Positions 12,268 through 20,379 of a DNA stretch of 64,000 nt are shown in pieces. The notes under the pieces were generated by a model. The model ran no database searches, was not told where the DNA came from, and was given only the letters and a program-made list of their open reading frames with translations. The stretch is taken from the NCBI GenBank assembly GCA_963721115.1, contig CAVRIA010000021.1, forward strand, positions 62,001-126,000, read 5' to 3'. The position numbers and the translations under genes are program-made. Positions within the stretch are counted from its first letter, which is position 1, and each line of letters opens with the position of its first letter. This DNA is from CAVRIA01 sp963721115. GTDB taxonomy: Bacteria; Desulfobacterota; Binatia; HRBIN30; CADEER01.

Positions 12268-12902
12268 AGCCAGAAGACGTGGGCGCCGACGGCGGCGGCC
12301 CACAGGAACCAGGGCAGGCGTCCGGCGACGGCGAAGGCGGCGACCACGACCGAGGAGTCGCGGCCGCTCAGCAACTCGACGTAGCGCTGCAGGCGATCGA
12401 GAGCCGGACCGCGCCGGGCTTTCCGGAAGACGCGCCGCTCGAGATGGGTGATCAGGACGAAATCAATCAATGCTCCGGTGATCAGCAGCCCGCCTGCCAG
12501 GTAGAGGGCGCGCGGGCCGGCGGTGCGGGAAACGGAGACGGCGATCCCCGCGAAGACCGCCATGTGCGTCACCGTGTCGGCCGTGTTGTCCAGCATCTCC
12601 CCCCAGCTCGAGAACCGCAGCGTCAGCCGCGCCAGCTCTCCGTCGACGTCGTCGAAGATCACCGACAGCTGCAGGATCGCGGCGCCGCAGACTCCGGCCC
12701 AGTAACCGCCGCGCCCGATCACGACCCCGGCGGCGATGCCGAGAACGGCGGAGAGTGCCGTGACCTGGTTCGGCGTCACCGGGGTGCGCGACAGGAGCAG
12801 GGTGATGGGCCGCGACAGGAAGCGGTTGAAGTAGCGATCCGCGTAGCCGTCGCGCGGATTCTCGAGTCCCCGCAGACGCTGCCAGTCGCGCCGCCAACTC
12901 AC
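12159..12902 (-). CDS. CDP-alcohol phosphatidyltransferase family protein
   Basis: Integral membrane enzyme, 247 residues, displacing CMP from a CDP- (or CMP-) activated head group onto an alcohol. The signature DGxxARx8GxxxDxxxD is complete: DGELARLTLRF...GEMLDNTAD at about residues 75-97. Several hydrophobic spans follow. GTG start at 12902 overlaps the stop of the upstream nucleotidyltransferase (GTGA), indicating coupled translation. In this cluster the expected donor is CMP-2-aminoethylphosphonate and the acceptor a diacylglycerol-like alcohol, giving a phosphonolipid. A phosphonoglycan is the main alternative. The basic C-terminal ~30 residues are encoded by DNA shared antisense with the UPF0104 gene and are probably not functional. 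Confidence 0.88.
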   Translation of the reverse strand: MSWRRDWQRLRGLENPRDGYADRYFNRFLSRPITLLLSRTPVTPNQVTALSAVLGIAAGVVIGRGGYWAGVCGAAILQLSVIFDDVDGELARLTLRFSSWGEMLDNTADTVTHMAVFAGIAVSVSRTAGPRALYLAGGLLITGALIDFVLITHLERRVFRKARRGPALDRLQRYVELLSGRDSSVVVAAFAVAGRLPWFLWAAAVGAHVFWLYLLWLWRAAALEAGRGGDIEPGRHIRRSSSSPRMP

Positions 12903-13675
12903 GTGCCGTGCCCCGCGGTGGCATCCAGCGCCTCGACGCGCGGCAAAATCCGCGCACGGGCGCGCTGCACGTCTTCGGAGAAGTCGATCTCCGTCCACGG
13001 CAGGTCGTCGACCCGCTCGTATCCCACCGGGCAGCGGCAGAAGAAGGACGGGTAGGCCGACTCGTGTTCGGCGTCGCGGTCCCCGGCGGCGATGCGCTCC
13101 TCCAGCACCTGGCGCAGGATGGGAGCATGAGCGGCGCCCACCTTCAGGAACCCGACCGATTCTCCGAGCGCGTCGTAAGCGTTCACGCCGGCGGGGGGCG
13201 CCAGAACCTGGTCCGGCCCTCGCCGGACGATGTCCCAGACGCGTCCGCCGGCGGCGCACAGAATCATCTCCTCGCCGTTGCCCGTGACGCGCCCGTCGAG
13301 CAACGCGCAGCTCGCATGGGGCGATGCCGCCAGACGGCGCAGCAGGAGGCGCGGGAAGAGAACGTCGGCATCCATGATCAGGACGTCGCCGTCGAGCGCC
13401 TCGCGCGCCCGCCAGAGGGATACGATCGAGCCCCGGCGGAAGTCCGGATTGAAGACGCAGCGCACCCGGGAGCCGCCGTCGCGCGCCGCCGCGGCGCTCT
13501 CCACCTCGGCGGCGTCGTATCCCACCACGATCGTGACGCGCCGGATTGCCAGGTCGGACAGGGCGCGCAGAGTGCGTCCGAGCAGATGGTCTTCGCCCAT
13601 CGACAGCAAGCACTTGGGCCCCTCGCGCCCTTCCAGGCGGCGACCGATCCCGGCGGCGAGCAGAATCGCGTCCAT
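12899..13675 (-). CDS. sugar-phosphate-type nucleotidyltransferase, likely CTP:phosphonate cytidylyltransferase
   Basis: 258 residues of NTP_transf_3/MobA-like fold. The nucleotide loop is intact (LLAAGIGRRLEG, residues 5-16), followed by PKCLLSM. The metal aspartates are in LIMDADVLF. Translation is coupled to the CDP-alcohol transferase, so it most likely makes the activated head group for that enzyme. That would be CMP-AEP if the pathway follows the PntC model of bacterial phosphonate activation. A second, more degenerate nucleotidyltransferase domain is fused to PEP mutase in the same operon, so the division of labour is open. Inositol- or choline-phosphate cytidylyltransferase is a family alternative. 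7 bp separate it from phnW. Confidence 0.85.
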   Translation of the reverse strand: MDAILLAAGIGRRLEGREGPKCLLSMGEDHLLGRTLRALSDLAIRRVTIVVGYDAAEVESAAAARDGGSRVRCVFNPDFRRGSIVSLWRAREALDGDVLIMDADVLFPRLLLRRLAASPHASCALLDGRVTGNGEEMILCAAGGRVWDIVRRGPDQVLAPPAGVNAYDALGESVGFLKVGAAHAPILRQVLEERIAAGDRDAEHESAYPSFFCRCPVGYERVDDLPWTEIDFSEDVQRARARILPRVEALDATAGHGT

Positions 13676-13682
13676 GGGCGGG

Positions 13683-14807
13683 TCAGCTCGCCCGCCTGCC
13701 GAGGACGGCGCTCAGCGCGCCGCGGAAGCGATCGAAGTCGGCGGTGGTGAGAGCGCCCATGTTGGCGACCCGAAAGATCTTGCCGCGCAGGCGTCCCTGT
13801 CCCTCGTAGATGACGAAACCCCGCTTCTTCAGACCAGCGTGCAGGCTCGCGTAGGAGACGCCGACCGGCAGACGCATCGACGTCAGGCAGTTCGAGCGCC
13901 AGGGCTCGGGTACCAGCATCTCGAGGCCGAGCGCCGCGAAGTGCCGGCGCAGGTGCAGGGCCGCGGCTCGGTAGCGGGCGATGCGCCCCGCGACCGTTTC
14001 CTCGAGAAGCTCCGAGAGGGCCTCGTCGAGAGCGGCGAGGATCTGCATGGCGGGGGTGAAGGGCACCGGCGGGGTGTCGTCGTCGCCGCAGTAGCGAGGC
14101 AGGTGGAGGTAGACGCTGCGCGGCGGCAGCCGGCGCAGGCGCCGAAGCTCGCGCCGCCGCACGAGGACGAAACCGACGCCGGGAAATCCCTGCACGCACT
14201 TGCCCGCCGTGCCCGCCGCCAGGCCGACCCCGCAGGTCGCCAGGTCCAGGGCGTCGCCGGCGAGGCCGCTCACCGCGTCGACCAGCAGAGTTCGCCCCTG
14301 GCGTCGCACCACGTCGCCGATCTCGGCCACCGGGTTGAGCAGGCCGACCGTGGTCTCGTGCTGCACCATCGCCACCACCTCGATGTCCGGGTCGCGGCGC
14401 AGCGCCTGCTCGACGGCCTCGGGGGCCGGCCGGCGCAGCCAGCCGGTGCGCACCTCGAACACCTCGATGCCGTGCGCGGCGGCCATCGCGGCGATGCGGG
14501 CGCCGTAGACGCCGTTGTCGACGACCAGCAGGCGTTTACCGGGCGAGACCGCCGACGACACCGCGGCCTCCACCGCCGCCGTGCCGGAGCCGGTGAGGAC
14601 GGCCGCCTCGTATTCCTCGCCGCCGAAGGCGCGGCGCAGCTTCGAGCGCACCGACGCGAGTAGGCGCGCCGCCTCCTCCTCTCGGTGGCAGAGGTCGGGC
14701 AGCAGCAGCGCTCGGCGAACCCGCTCCGATACGTTGACCGGACCGGGGTTGAGCAGGGTCAGAGGACCGTCGGGCCGCAGGCCCGCCCGTGCCGAGCGCG
14801 AGCTCAT
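13683..14807 (-). CDS. phnW: 2-aminoethylphosphonate transaminase
   Basis: PLP-dependent class V aminotransferase, 374 residues. In biosynthetic clusters it runs toward AEP, aminating phosphonoacetaldehyde. Visible: LLNPGPVNVSERVRRALL at the start, LTGSGTAAVEA phosphate-binding loop, Asp177 in LLVDAVSGLAG, and PLP Lys203 in AGTAGKCVQGFPGVGF. ATG at 14807 overlaps the ppd beta stop (ATGA), so translation is coupled. Its position after both decarboxylase subunits fits synthesis rather than degradation; no phosphonatase (phnX) is nearby. Confidence 0.92.
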   Translation of the reverse strand: MSSRSARAGLRPDGPLTLLNPGPVNVSERVRRALLLPDLCHREEEAARLLASVRSKLRRAFGGEEYEAAVLTGSGTAAVEAAVSSAVSPGKRLLVVDNGVYGARIAAMAAAHGIEVFEVRTGWLRRPAPEAVEQALRRDPDIEVVAMVQHETTVGLLNPVAEIGDVVRRQGRTLLVDAVSGLAGDALDLATCGVGLAAGTAGKCVQGFPGVGFVLVRRRELRRLRRLPPRSVYLHLPRYCGDDDTPPVPFTPAMQILAALDEALSELLEETVAGRIARYRAAALHLRRHFAALGLEMLVPEPWRSNCLTSMRLPVGVSYASLHAGLKKRGFVIYEGQGRLRGKIFRVANMGALTTADFDRFRGALSAVLGRRAS

Positions 14808-15364
14808 GCGGGTGCGAACCGCGCGCGCACTCGCTCGGCGATCGCGTGCGGCTCGATGCCGACCCTGCCGAAGGGAGTTCCCTCCTCGCGCTCGATCTCC
14901 ACCAGCAGCAGGTTCGGCCCGGGCGCGAAGAGCCACGAGAGCGTTTGGCGCAGCGCCTCGGCGCCGGCGGCGCGCTCGGCGCGCGCATAGCCGGCGCCGC
15001 GCGCCACCGCCGCCAGGTCGACGGCGCGGCTCAGGGTGGGTTGATTTCCGGTCGAGGCGTACGCTCCGTTGTCGAAGACGACGTGGTGAAAGTTGGGCGG
15101 CCGGTGCGCGGCGGCGGTGGCGAGCTCCCCGAGATTCATCAAGAGGTTACCGTCGCCGTCGAGGACCACGACGCGGCACTCGGGTCGGGCCAGAGCCAGG
15201 CCGAGACCGATCGACGAGGCCAGCCCCATCGATCCGATCATGTAGAAGTTGCCGGACTGGTCGGCGAGCGCGAAGCCGGCGCGCGAGATGTATCCGTTGG
15301 CGAGGATCACCGCCGCCCCTTCGAGCTCGGGGCGCAGGATCTCGACCGCCTCGGCGAGCTTCAT
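14804..15364 (-). CDS. phosphonopyruvate decarboxylase, TPP-binding (beta) subunit
   Basis: 186 residues, the C-terminal thiamine-diphosphate half of phosphonopyruvate decarboxylase as a separate polypeptide. The ThDP/Mg motif GDGNLLMNLGELATAA ends with the expected Asn (VVFDNGAYASTG). GSMGLASSIGLGLAL precedes it. It converts phosphonopyruvate to phosphonoacetaldehyde with the alpha subunit encoded immediately upstream; starts and stops overlap by ATGA on both sides. Split Ppd is known in other phosphonate clusters. The nearest lookalike is sulfopyruvate decarboxylase ComE, but the PEP mutase context favours the phosphonate enzyme. Confidence 0.9.
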   Translation of the reverse strand: MKLAEAVEILRPELEGAAVILANGYISRAGFALADQSGNFYMIGSMGLASSIGLGLALARPECRVVVLDGDGNLLMNLGELATAAAHRPPNFHHVVFDNGAYASTGNQPTLSRAVDLAAVARGAGYARAERAAGAEALRQTLSWLFAPGPNLLLVEIEREEGTPFGRVGIEPHAIAERVRARFAPA

Positions 15365-15846
15365 CGCAGCACCTCCGGCGGGCTCAGCAGCACCACCGGC
15401 CCGGGCCGAGAGCGCAGCTCGCCTGCGGCCCAGTCGACCTGCGCCAGCACCTCGCCCGGGCGCAGCTCCCGATGCGGCACGCCGACGGCGTCGAGCACCG
15501 CCGGCATCGCCGGCCCCCACACCACGTGCTCCGGTGCATCGACACCGCGGTAGCCGCGCCAGGTGACCAGCAGCAGCGTCGGGATGCGGTAGATGACGTG
15601 CAGGGAGCAGAGCGCGTTCAGCGATACGCCGAGGCCCGAGCCCTGCATGATCACCAGCGGGCGGCGGCCGCCGAGATGGGCGCCGGCGGCGAGCCCCAGG
15701 GCGGCGTCCTCGCGGCTCTCGACGACGAACAGGTTCCTGGCCCGCAGCTCGGCGAGGACATCCTTGACCAGCGAGCACGGCACGCCGGTGAAGAAATCGA
15801 AGCCGCGCGACAGCAGGTGGTCGACGAAGGCGGCCGCTTCGCTCAT
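15361..15846 (-). CDS. phosphonopyruvate decarboxylase, PYR (alpha) subunit
   Basis: 161 residues corresponding to the N-terminal pyrimidine-binding half of the enzyme: FFTGVPCSLVKDVLAEL, then the activating Glu in VVESREDAALGLAAGAHLGG, and VIMQGSGLGVSLNALCSL. Paired with the TPP-binding subunit next door; ATGA overlaps with both the upstream pepM fusion and the downstream subunit indicate one transcript and coupled translation. Irreversible decarboxylation by this enzyme is what normally pulls the unfavourable PEP mutase reaction forward. Confidence 0.9.
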   Translation of the reverse strand: MSEAAAFVDHLLSRGFDFFTGVPCSLVKDVLAELRARNLFVVESREDAALGLAAGAHLGGRRPLVIMQGSGLGVSLNALCSLHVIYRIPTLLLVTWRGYRGVDAPEHVVWGPAMPAVLDAVGVPHRELRPGEVLAQVDWAAGELRSRPGPVVLLSPPEVLR

Positions 15847-17534
15847 CGCCGCGCTCCAGCGCGCGCGCCCGGCTCCGTCGTGTCGGCATCGAGCCCCCAG
15901 GCGCGCCGGTAGTCGTCGAACGTGTTCACCTCCATCCAGCCCTTGTAGACGTCGACGGAGTACACCGCCTGACCGCGGTCGATCATCTCCTGGATTGCGT
16001 CGGGAAAGCCGGCGAGGGACGGCGACGCCGCCTCGTGAAAGGGGCCTGGCCGTCCGCTCAGCTCGTCGTACACCGACAGCAGCCGGGAGGCGCCGCGGGC
16101 GGAGAGCATGGCCATACCGGCGAACTCGCCGTTCGCCTGCCGCTGCTCGAGCCGCTTGCCGATGCCCCTCACCCGAAAACCGCCGGCGCGCGGAACCACC
16201 CGATAGTCGGTATCCCAATTGCCGTCGCTGATCACCAGGTCCGGCCGCCGCTTCGTTCCGTTGACCGTTGCTCGATCGCGAAAGGCGCGGTCGACGACCA
16301 GGGCGACGTCGGCCGGCGAGCGCAGCAGCTTGTGCAGGATGGGATCGTCGAACAGGATGTCCGAATACAGAAAGACGAAGCCGCCGCCGAGCGCCTCGCG
16401 TGCGCGGAGAAGGGAGTACAGTTCACCGGTGCTTCCGAACTCCTCGTTGTCGTAATAGCGCACGCCGGCGATGTCGATGGCGTACCTCTGGTGGCCGCGC
16501 ACGATCGCGATGTCGCGCACGCCGGCCTGGCGCAGCGCGTCCACCTGCTGCGCCAGGATGCTGCGTCCGTGTACCTCCAGCATGCCCTTCGGTCGGTCGA
16601 GGGTGAGGGGCATGAGCTCCGCCTCGAAGCCGGCGGCGATGATGACGGCGGTCAGGGGCTCTGCCCCGCCGAGGTAGCGGCGTTCGTCCTCCTGCAGCTG
16701 GGGCACGTCGACGATCTGGTAGACCTCCGGCAGCGACGCGATCCGATCCTCGACCGCGGCGGCGCAGCCGCTGGCGCGCAGCGTCGCCAGCGTCTCGCGC
16801 ATCGAACGAATGGCGGCGCGCAGCGGCTGGTTGGCGAAGATCGCCAGTCGGAAGCCGCAAGCCGCCAGCTCGTCGAGCGTCACGCCGCTGTAGGTGGTCG
16901 GCACCGATACCAGCGGGCACTCGCCGCTCCAGTGGCGGGAGAACTCGCGCAGCTCCTCGAAGTCGCGCGATTTGGAGTGGACCAGGATCGCGTCGGCGCC
17001 CGCCGCGGCGTAGGCGCGGGCGCGGTGCAGCGCCTGTTCCAGACCCTCGCCGGCGATGAACGCCTCGGTGCGAGCGATGACGACGAAGTCCGGATCGACC
17101 TTGGCGCTCTGCGCGGCGCGGATCTTGTCCGCGTGCTCCTCCGCAGGCACCAGCTCGCGGCGCACGCTCGAGTAGAAGCTGCAGCGCTTCGGAAAGACGT
17201 TGTCCTCGAGACAGATGCCGGCCACCCCCTGGCGACTGAACTCGCGCACGGTGCGCATGGCGTTTATGGCGTTGCCGTAGCCGGAGTCGCAGTCGGCGAT
17301 GATGGGGACGTCGACGGCCGCGAGCATGCGCTTCACCGCCTCCAGCATCTCCGTCATGGTGAGAATGTTGGCGTCGGGCACGGCGTTGACCGTGGAGATC
17401 CCGAAGCCGCTCGCCCACACGACCTCGAACCCGGCCGCGACCACCAGCTTCGCCGACAGGGCGTCGTGCGCCCCGACGGCGATCACGGGCTCCGAGGCGC
17501 TCAGCAGAGCGCGCAAATGCTGCGTTGCTCTCAT
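15843..17534 (-). CDS. pepM: phosphoenolpyruvate mutase-like protein fused to a nucleotidyltransferase domain
   Basis: 563 residues. Residues ~1-275 are the PEP mutase/isocitrate lyase barrel: WASGFGISTVN, metal-binding ADCDSGYGN (80-88). Residues ~294-545 are a nucleotidyltransferase like that in PepM-PntC fusions (PLTLDRPKGMLEV, LYSDILFDD). First gene of the phosphonate operon, ATG 17534 behind GGAGGAG. Two oddities: the PEP mutase signature EDKxxxxxNS reads EDNVFPKRCS (110-119), with Asn112 for Lys and Cys118 for the key Asn, halfway to the KRCGH motif of the lyases in this superfamily. The nucleotide loop is AAGFEAEL instead of AAGxGxRL. Context says phosphonate synthesis; chemistry needs proof. 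Confidence 0.85.
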   Translation of the reverse strand: MRATQHLRALLSASEPVIAVGAHDALSAKLVVAAGFEVVWASGFGISTVNAVPDANILTMTEMLEAVKRMLAAVDVPIIADCDSGYGNAINAMRTVREFSRQGVAGICLEDNVFPKRCSFYSSVRRELVPAEEHADKIRAAQSAKVDPDFVVIARTEAFIAGEGLEQALHRARAYAAAGADAILVHSKSRDFEELREFSRHWSGECPLVSVPTTYSGVTLDELAACGFRLAIFANQPLRAAIRSMRETLATLRASGCAAAVEDRIASLPEVYQIVDVPQLQEDERRYLGGAEPLTAVIIAAGFEAELMPLTLDRPKGMLEVHGRSILAQQVDALRQAGVRDIAIVRGHQRYAIDIAGVRYYDNEEFGSTGELYSLLRAREALGGGFVFLYSDILFDDPILHKLLRSPADVALVVDRAFRDRATVNGTKRRPDLVISDGNWDTDYRVVPRAGGFRVRGIGKRLEQRQANGEFAGMAMLSARGASRLLSVYDELSGRPGPFHEAASPSLAGFPDAIQEMIDRGQAVYSVDVYKGWMEVNTFDDYRRAWGLDADTTEPGARAGARR

Positions 17535-17646
17535 CTCGGCTCCTCCATCGATTCGATCGACTCCGCGTGCTGGGTCTGATCCCGGCGCACCGCCGACCCG
17601 GGTGGCTCCGGCGTCGGACCGGGTAGTGTGCGAAGGCCGCTGCGCC

Positions 17647-18297
17647 TCAGCGGCGAGCCGAATGCTTGGCAGCGCGGGGAGCCCGCTTCGCGTCGGCCAC
17701 GGGCAGCCCGCGCAGCCTGGTCCACTGCTGCTCGATCAATCCGTCCGCCTGGGCGAGCAGGGCCTTGTCGCGCCCGAACTTCTCGATCATGTAACTGAGG
17801 TCTCCCAGGTCGTGGATGAGGGACTGCACGGCCCGCTCCCTCTCGCGCTCGCCGCGCAGGGCGCTGAGCAGATCGAGAACGAGGTCCTCGATCTCCGAGC
17901 TCTCGATGGCCAGCGCGATCTCGAAGGCGCGCGTCAGGTTGATCCCGCTCGCCGCTTGCGCTTCCGCTCCGGAGAGCAGCTCGCGCAGGCGCTCCACGTG
18001 GGCGCGGGTGAGGGTCGGCGCCGCCGGCAGGGTTCGTTCCGGGCTGCTCTCGAGCAGGCCGGCCACCAGGGCGAGGGCGCCGAAGTGACGCGACTCGTGC
18101 TCGGCCATGTCGAGCCAGAAGGCGCGCACCTCTTCCGGCTTGGGAAACATGTTCTCGAACCGGCAGTAGAGTCTCATCGTGCGGCGCTCGAAGTCCATCG
18201 CCACGTCGATGAGCTTGCGAAACAGCTCCGGCGGCCGCTGCTTGACCGCCGCTTTTGATGGTCCCCCGGTCACGTCCTTCTCGCGTGCTCCGCCCAT
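17647..18297 (-). CDS. ferritin-like/rubrerythrin-like helical protein
   Basis: 216 residues, predicted all-helical. Two carboxylate/His motifs resembling a ferritin-like di-metal site are visible: FWLDMAEHESRHFGALALV (ExxH) and FEIALAIESSEIEDLVLDLL. The C-terminus is basic (RAPRAAKHSARR). Possibly a peroxide-reducing or iron-handling protein; no rubredoxin-type Cys pairs are present, so it is not a full rubrerythrin. It sits 112 bp beyond the pepM start in the same direction but is unlikely to belong to the phosphonate pathway. Specific function not recognised. Confidence 0.65.
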   Translation of the reverse strand: MGGAREKDVTGGPSKAAVKQRPPELFRKLIDVAMDFERRTMRLYCRFENMFPKPEEVRAFWLDMAEHESRHFGALALVAGLLESSPERTLPAAPTLTRAHVERLRELLSGAEAQAASGINLTRAFEIALAIESSEIEDLVLDLLSALRGERERERAVQSLIHDLGDLSYMIEKFGRDKALLAQADGLIEQQWTRLRGLPVADAKRAPRAAKHSARR

Positions 18298-18364
18298 GGC
18301 CGCGTTCTAGCACGAGAAACGCGGAAAGCCGAAAGCGGGCCGCCGCTCCGTCTCCTGCGTCCTC

Positions 18365-19015
18365 CTAGCCTCGTGCCTGCGGGCCGATGACGATCACGTA
18401 CTTCTGGTCGGGCGTCATCTCGAAGCCGTTCCAGCTCGGGTTGTCCTTCTTCTTCTGGTCGTAGTAGGCCCGATAGGCGCGGCCGGCGGTCACCTCGATG
18501 CCGGCGGCCTCGAGGCCGTCGATGGCGTTCTGCACCCATGACGGTGGGTCCTCGTCGGCCGAGAAGACGTAGATGCCCGGCTTGATCGGGAAGCTGGCCG
18601 TCTTGGTCGGGTGGATGGACCAGCCGGCCTCCTCGAAGAGCTTCTGGAGCTGCTGTTGGAAGGCCACCGCTTCGGGGTCGTTCGGCACCACCTCGAACCA
18701 CACCTGGCCCTCGAAGATGGGCGCCTTGCGGAGCTCGGCCAGCAGGGCGTCGCGCTGCGCCTCCGTCAAAGTTCGCGGCCCTGCCGCGGCTGCCGGCGGC
18801 GCGGCTGCCGGCGGCGCGGCTGCCGGTGGTACCTGTGCCGGGGGAGCCGCAGCCGGCGGGTTCTCGGCCGTTGCCGGCGCCGGGGCGGCGGCGGTGACGG
18901 CATGGGTTCTCAGCCGCTCGTTCTCGGCCCGCAAGCGGGCGACGTACCAGATCCCCGCCAGAGCGGCTACGAGAACGACGGCGACGACGGCGATGCGTGA
19001 CTGTCCCGATCCCAT
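18365..19015 (-). CDS. membrane-anchored protein with Pro/Ala-rich stalk, unknown function
   Basis: 216 residues: an N-terminal signal-anchor (IAVVAVVLVAALAGIWYVA, about 7-25), a short coiled segment (RLRAENERLR), a low-complexity Pro/Ala stalk of ~55 residues with PPAAA repeats, and a conserved-looking C-terminal domain. The latter contains GQVWFEVVPNDPEAVAFQQQ, GIYVFSADEDPPSWV and GIEVTAGRAYRAYYDQKKKD. Probably faces the periplasm. The fold of the last domain (two small alpha/beta repeats) is not one I can name. Start at 19015 chosen because it directly precedes the anchor. Divergent from the glycosyltransferase gene. Confidence 0.7.
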   Translation of the reverse strand: MGSGQSRIAVVAVVLVAALAGIWYVARLRAENERLRTHAVTAAAPAPATAENPPAAAPPAQVPPAAAPPAAAPPAAAAGPRTLTEAQRDALLAELRKAPIFEGQVWFEVVPNDPEAVAFQQQLQKLFEEAGWSIHPTKTASFPIKPGIYVFSADEDPPSWVQNAIDGLEAAGIEVTAGRAYRAYYDQKKKDNPSWNGFEMTPDQKYVIVIGPQARG

Positions 19016-19113
19016 ATCGAAGCATGTATCGCATGCGGGGGGAAACATGCCAGCACTCGCTGCGGGCGGGTGGAGTTGTTCCGGTCGGCGAACGGCTGCT
19101 AAACGAGCCCGGC

Positions 19114-20208
19114 GTGAAGTCCGTCGTCTGCTACGTTTCCGGGCACGGGTACGGACACGCCGTGCGCGTGATCGAGGTGCTGCGGGCGCTGCGCCGGCGC
19201 GCCGACGTACGGCTGTCGATTCGAACGCCGCTGCCGCGGTGGTTCTTCGAGGTCAACCTCGGCGGTGCCTTCGCGCACGCGCCGGTGCGGCTCGACGTCG
19301 GCGCGGTGCAGGCGGACAGCATCACGGTCGATCCCGCGGCGACCCTGCGCGCGTACGCCGAGATCGCCGCCGCCGCGGCGTCCGCGGTGCAGGCGGAGGT
19401 GGCGGCGCTGCGGCACGACGGCGCGTCGCTGATCCTGGCCGACATCCCGCCGCTCGCCTTCGACGTCGCCGAGCACCTCGGCGTTCCGGGTGTGGCGCTG
19501 ACCAACTTCTCGTGGGACTGGATCTACGCCGACTACGCCGCGGACGTTGCGGGACATACGGCGATGATCGAGGACATGCGCCGCTCGTACGGGCGCGCGA
19601 CGCTCCTGCTGCGCCTGCCGATGCACGGCGATCTGAGCGCATTCCCACGCCTGCGCGACATCCCGCTCGTCAGTCGCCGGGCGGCGTTGGCAGCGGCCGA
19701 GGTGCGCCGCCGGCTTCGCCTGCCGTGGCGCGAGCGCGTGGTGCTGCTGTCGTTCGGGGGCATCGGGCTGTCTCTGCAGCGGGCGTCGGGCGCGCCGCGC
19801 GGCGTGACCTTCGTCGCCACCGGCAACGGCGGCGACGAGGCCGCCCAGCCGCCCGGCACCCGGCTCCTGTCGCACGCGGCGCTGGCGGCCGCCGGAGTGC
19901 GCTACGAGGACCTGGTCGGCGCCTGCGATGCGGTGATGACCAAGCCCGGCTACGGCATCGTCGCCGAGTGCATCGCCAACGCGACGCCGGTGATCTACAC
20001 GGCGCGCGGTCGCTTCGCCGAGTATCCGGTTCTGGTCGAGGCCATTCGCACCCACCTGCCGAACGCCTTCCTGGCCGCCGACGACCTGCGCGCCGGACGA
20101 TGGGAGGCGGCGCTGGAAGCGGTCTTCAGCCAGCCGGGGCGGACGCCGCGGGTCGACACGAGCGGCGCCGAGGTCGCCGCCGAGGTGCTGCTGGACTTCC
20201 TCGCCTGA
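19114..20208 (+). CDS. GT-B-fold glycosyltransferase-like protein
   Basis: 364 residues. The N-terminal glycine loop VVCYVSGHGYGHAVRVIEVL resembles the N-terminal domain of plant L-arabinokinase and MurG-like transferases. The C-terminal half has FGGIGLSL and the donor-side motif KPGYGIVAECIANATPVIYT. That combination is typical of a family of predicted nucleotide-sugar binding proteins without a separate kinase domain. Substrate unknown. GTG at 19114 is used since homology starts at residue 2; the open frame reaches back to 18997 and overlaps the divergent gene, which is unlikely. No strong ribosome site. Confidence 0.7.
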   Translation: MKSVVCYVSGHGYGHAVRVIEVLRALRRRADVRLSIRTPLPRWFFEVNLGGAFAHAPVRLDVGAVQADSITVDPAATLRAYAEIAAAAASAVQAEVAALRHDGASLILADIPPLAFDVAEHLGVPGVALTNFSWDWIYADYAADVAGHTAMIEDMRRSYGRATLLLRLPMHGDLSAFPRLRDIPLVSRRAALAAAEVRRRLRLPWRERVVLLSFGGIGLSLQRASGAPRGVTFVATGNGGDEAAQPPGTRLLSHAALAAAGVRYEDLVGACDAVMTKPGYGIVAECIANATPVIYTARGRFAEYPVLVEAIRTHLPNAFLAADDLRAGRWEAALEAVFSQPGRTPRVDTSGAEVAAEVLLDFLA

Positions 20209-20379
20209 CGGAAGCGCGGCGGTGTTGCAGTACCGCTCCGACACTTCCTTCCGCATGCTACCTGACGGGCCGCCTGGCGCGTCTGCTGACGCATTTCCCA
20301 TGCGCTTGTTTTTGCGGTCAAAAAAGGCTCGAAACATGCTCTTGTCTATGTTTTCGTCGATTTACTCCTCGAGCTCGCG

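Noticed and set aside
15361..15846. Sulfopyruvate decarboxylase (ComD/ComE) for coenzyme M synthesis
   Set aside because: The fold is the same, but flanking pepM and phnW genes make phosphonopyruvate the better substrate.
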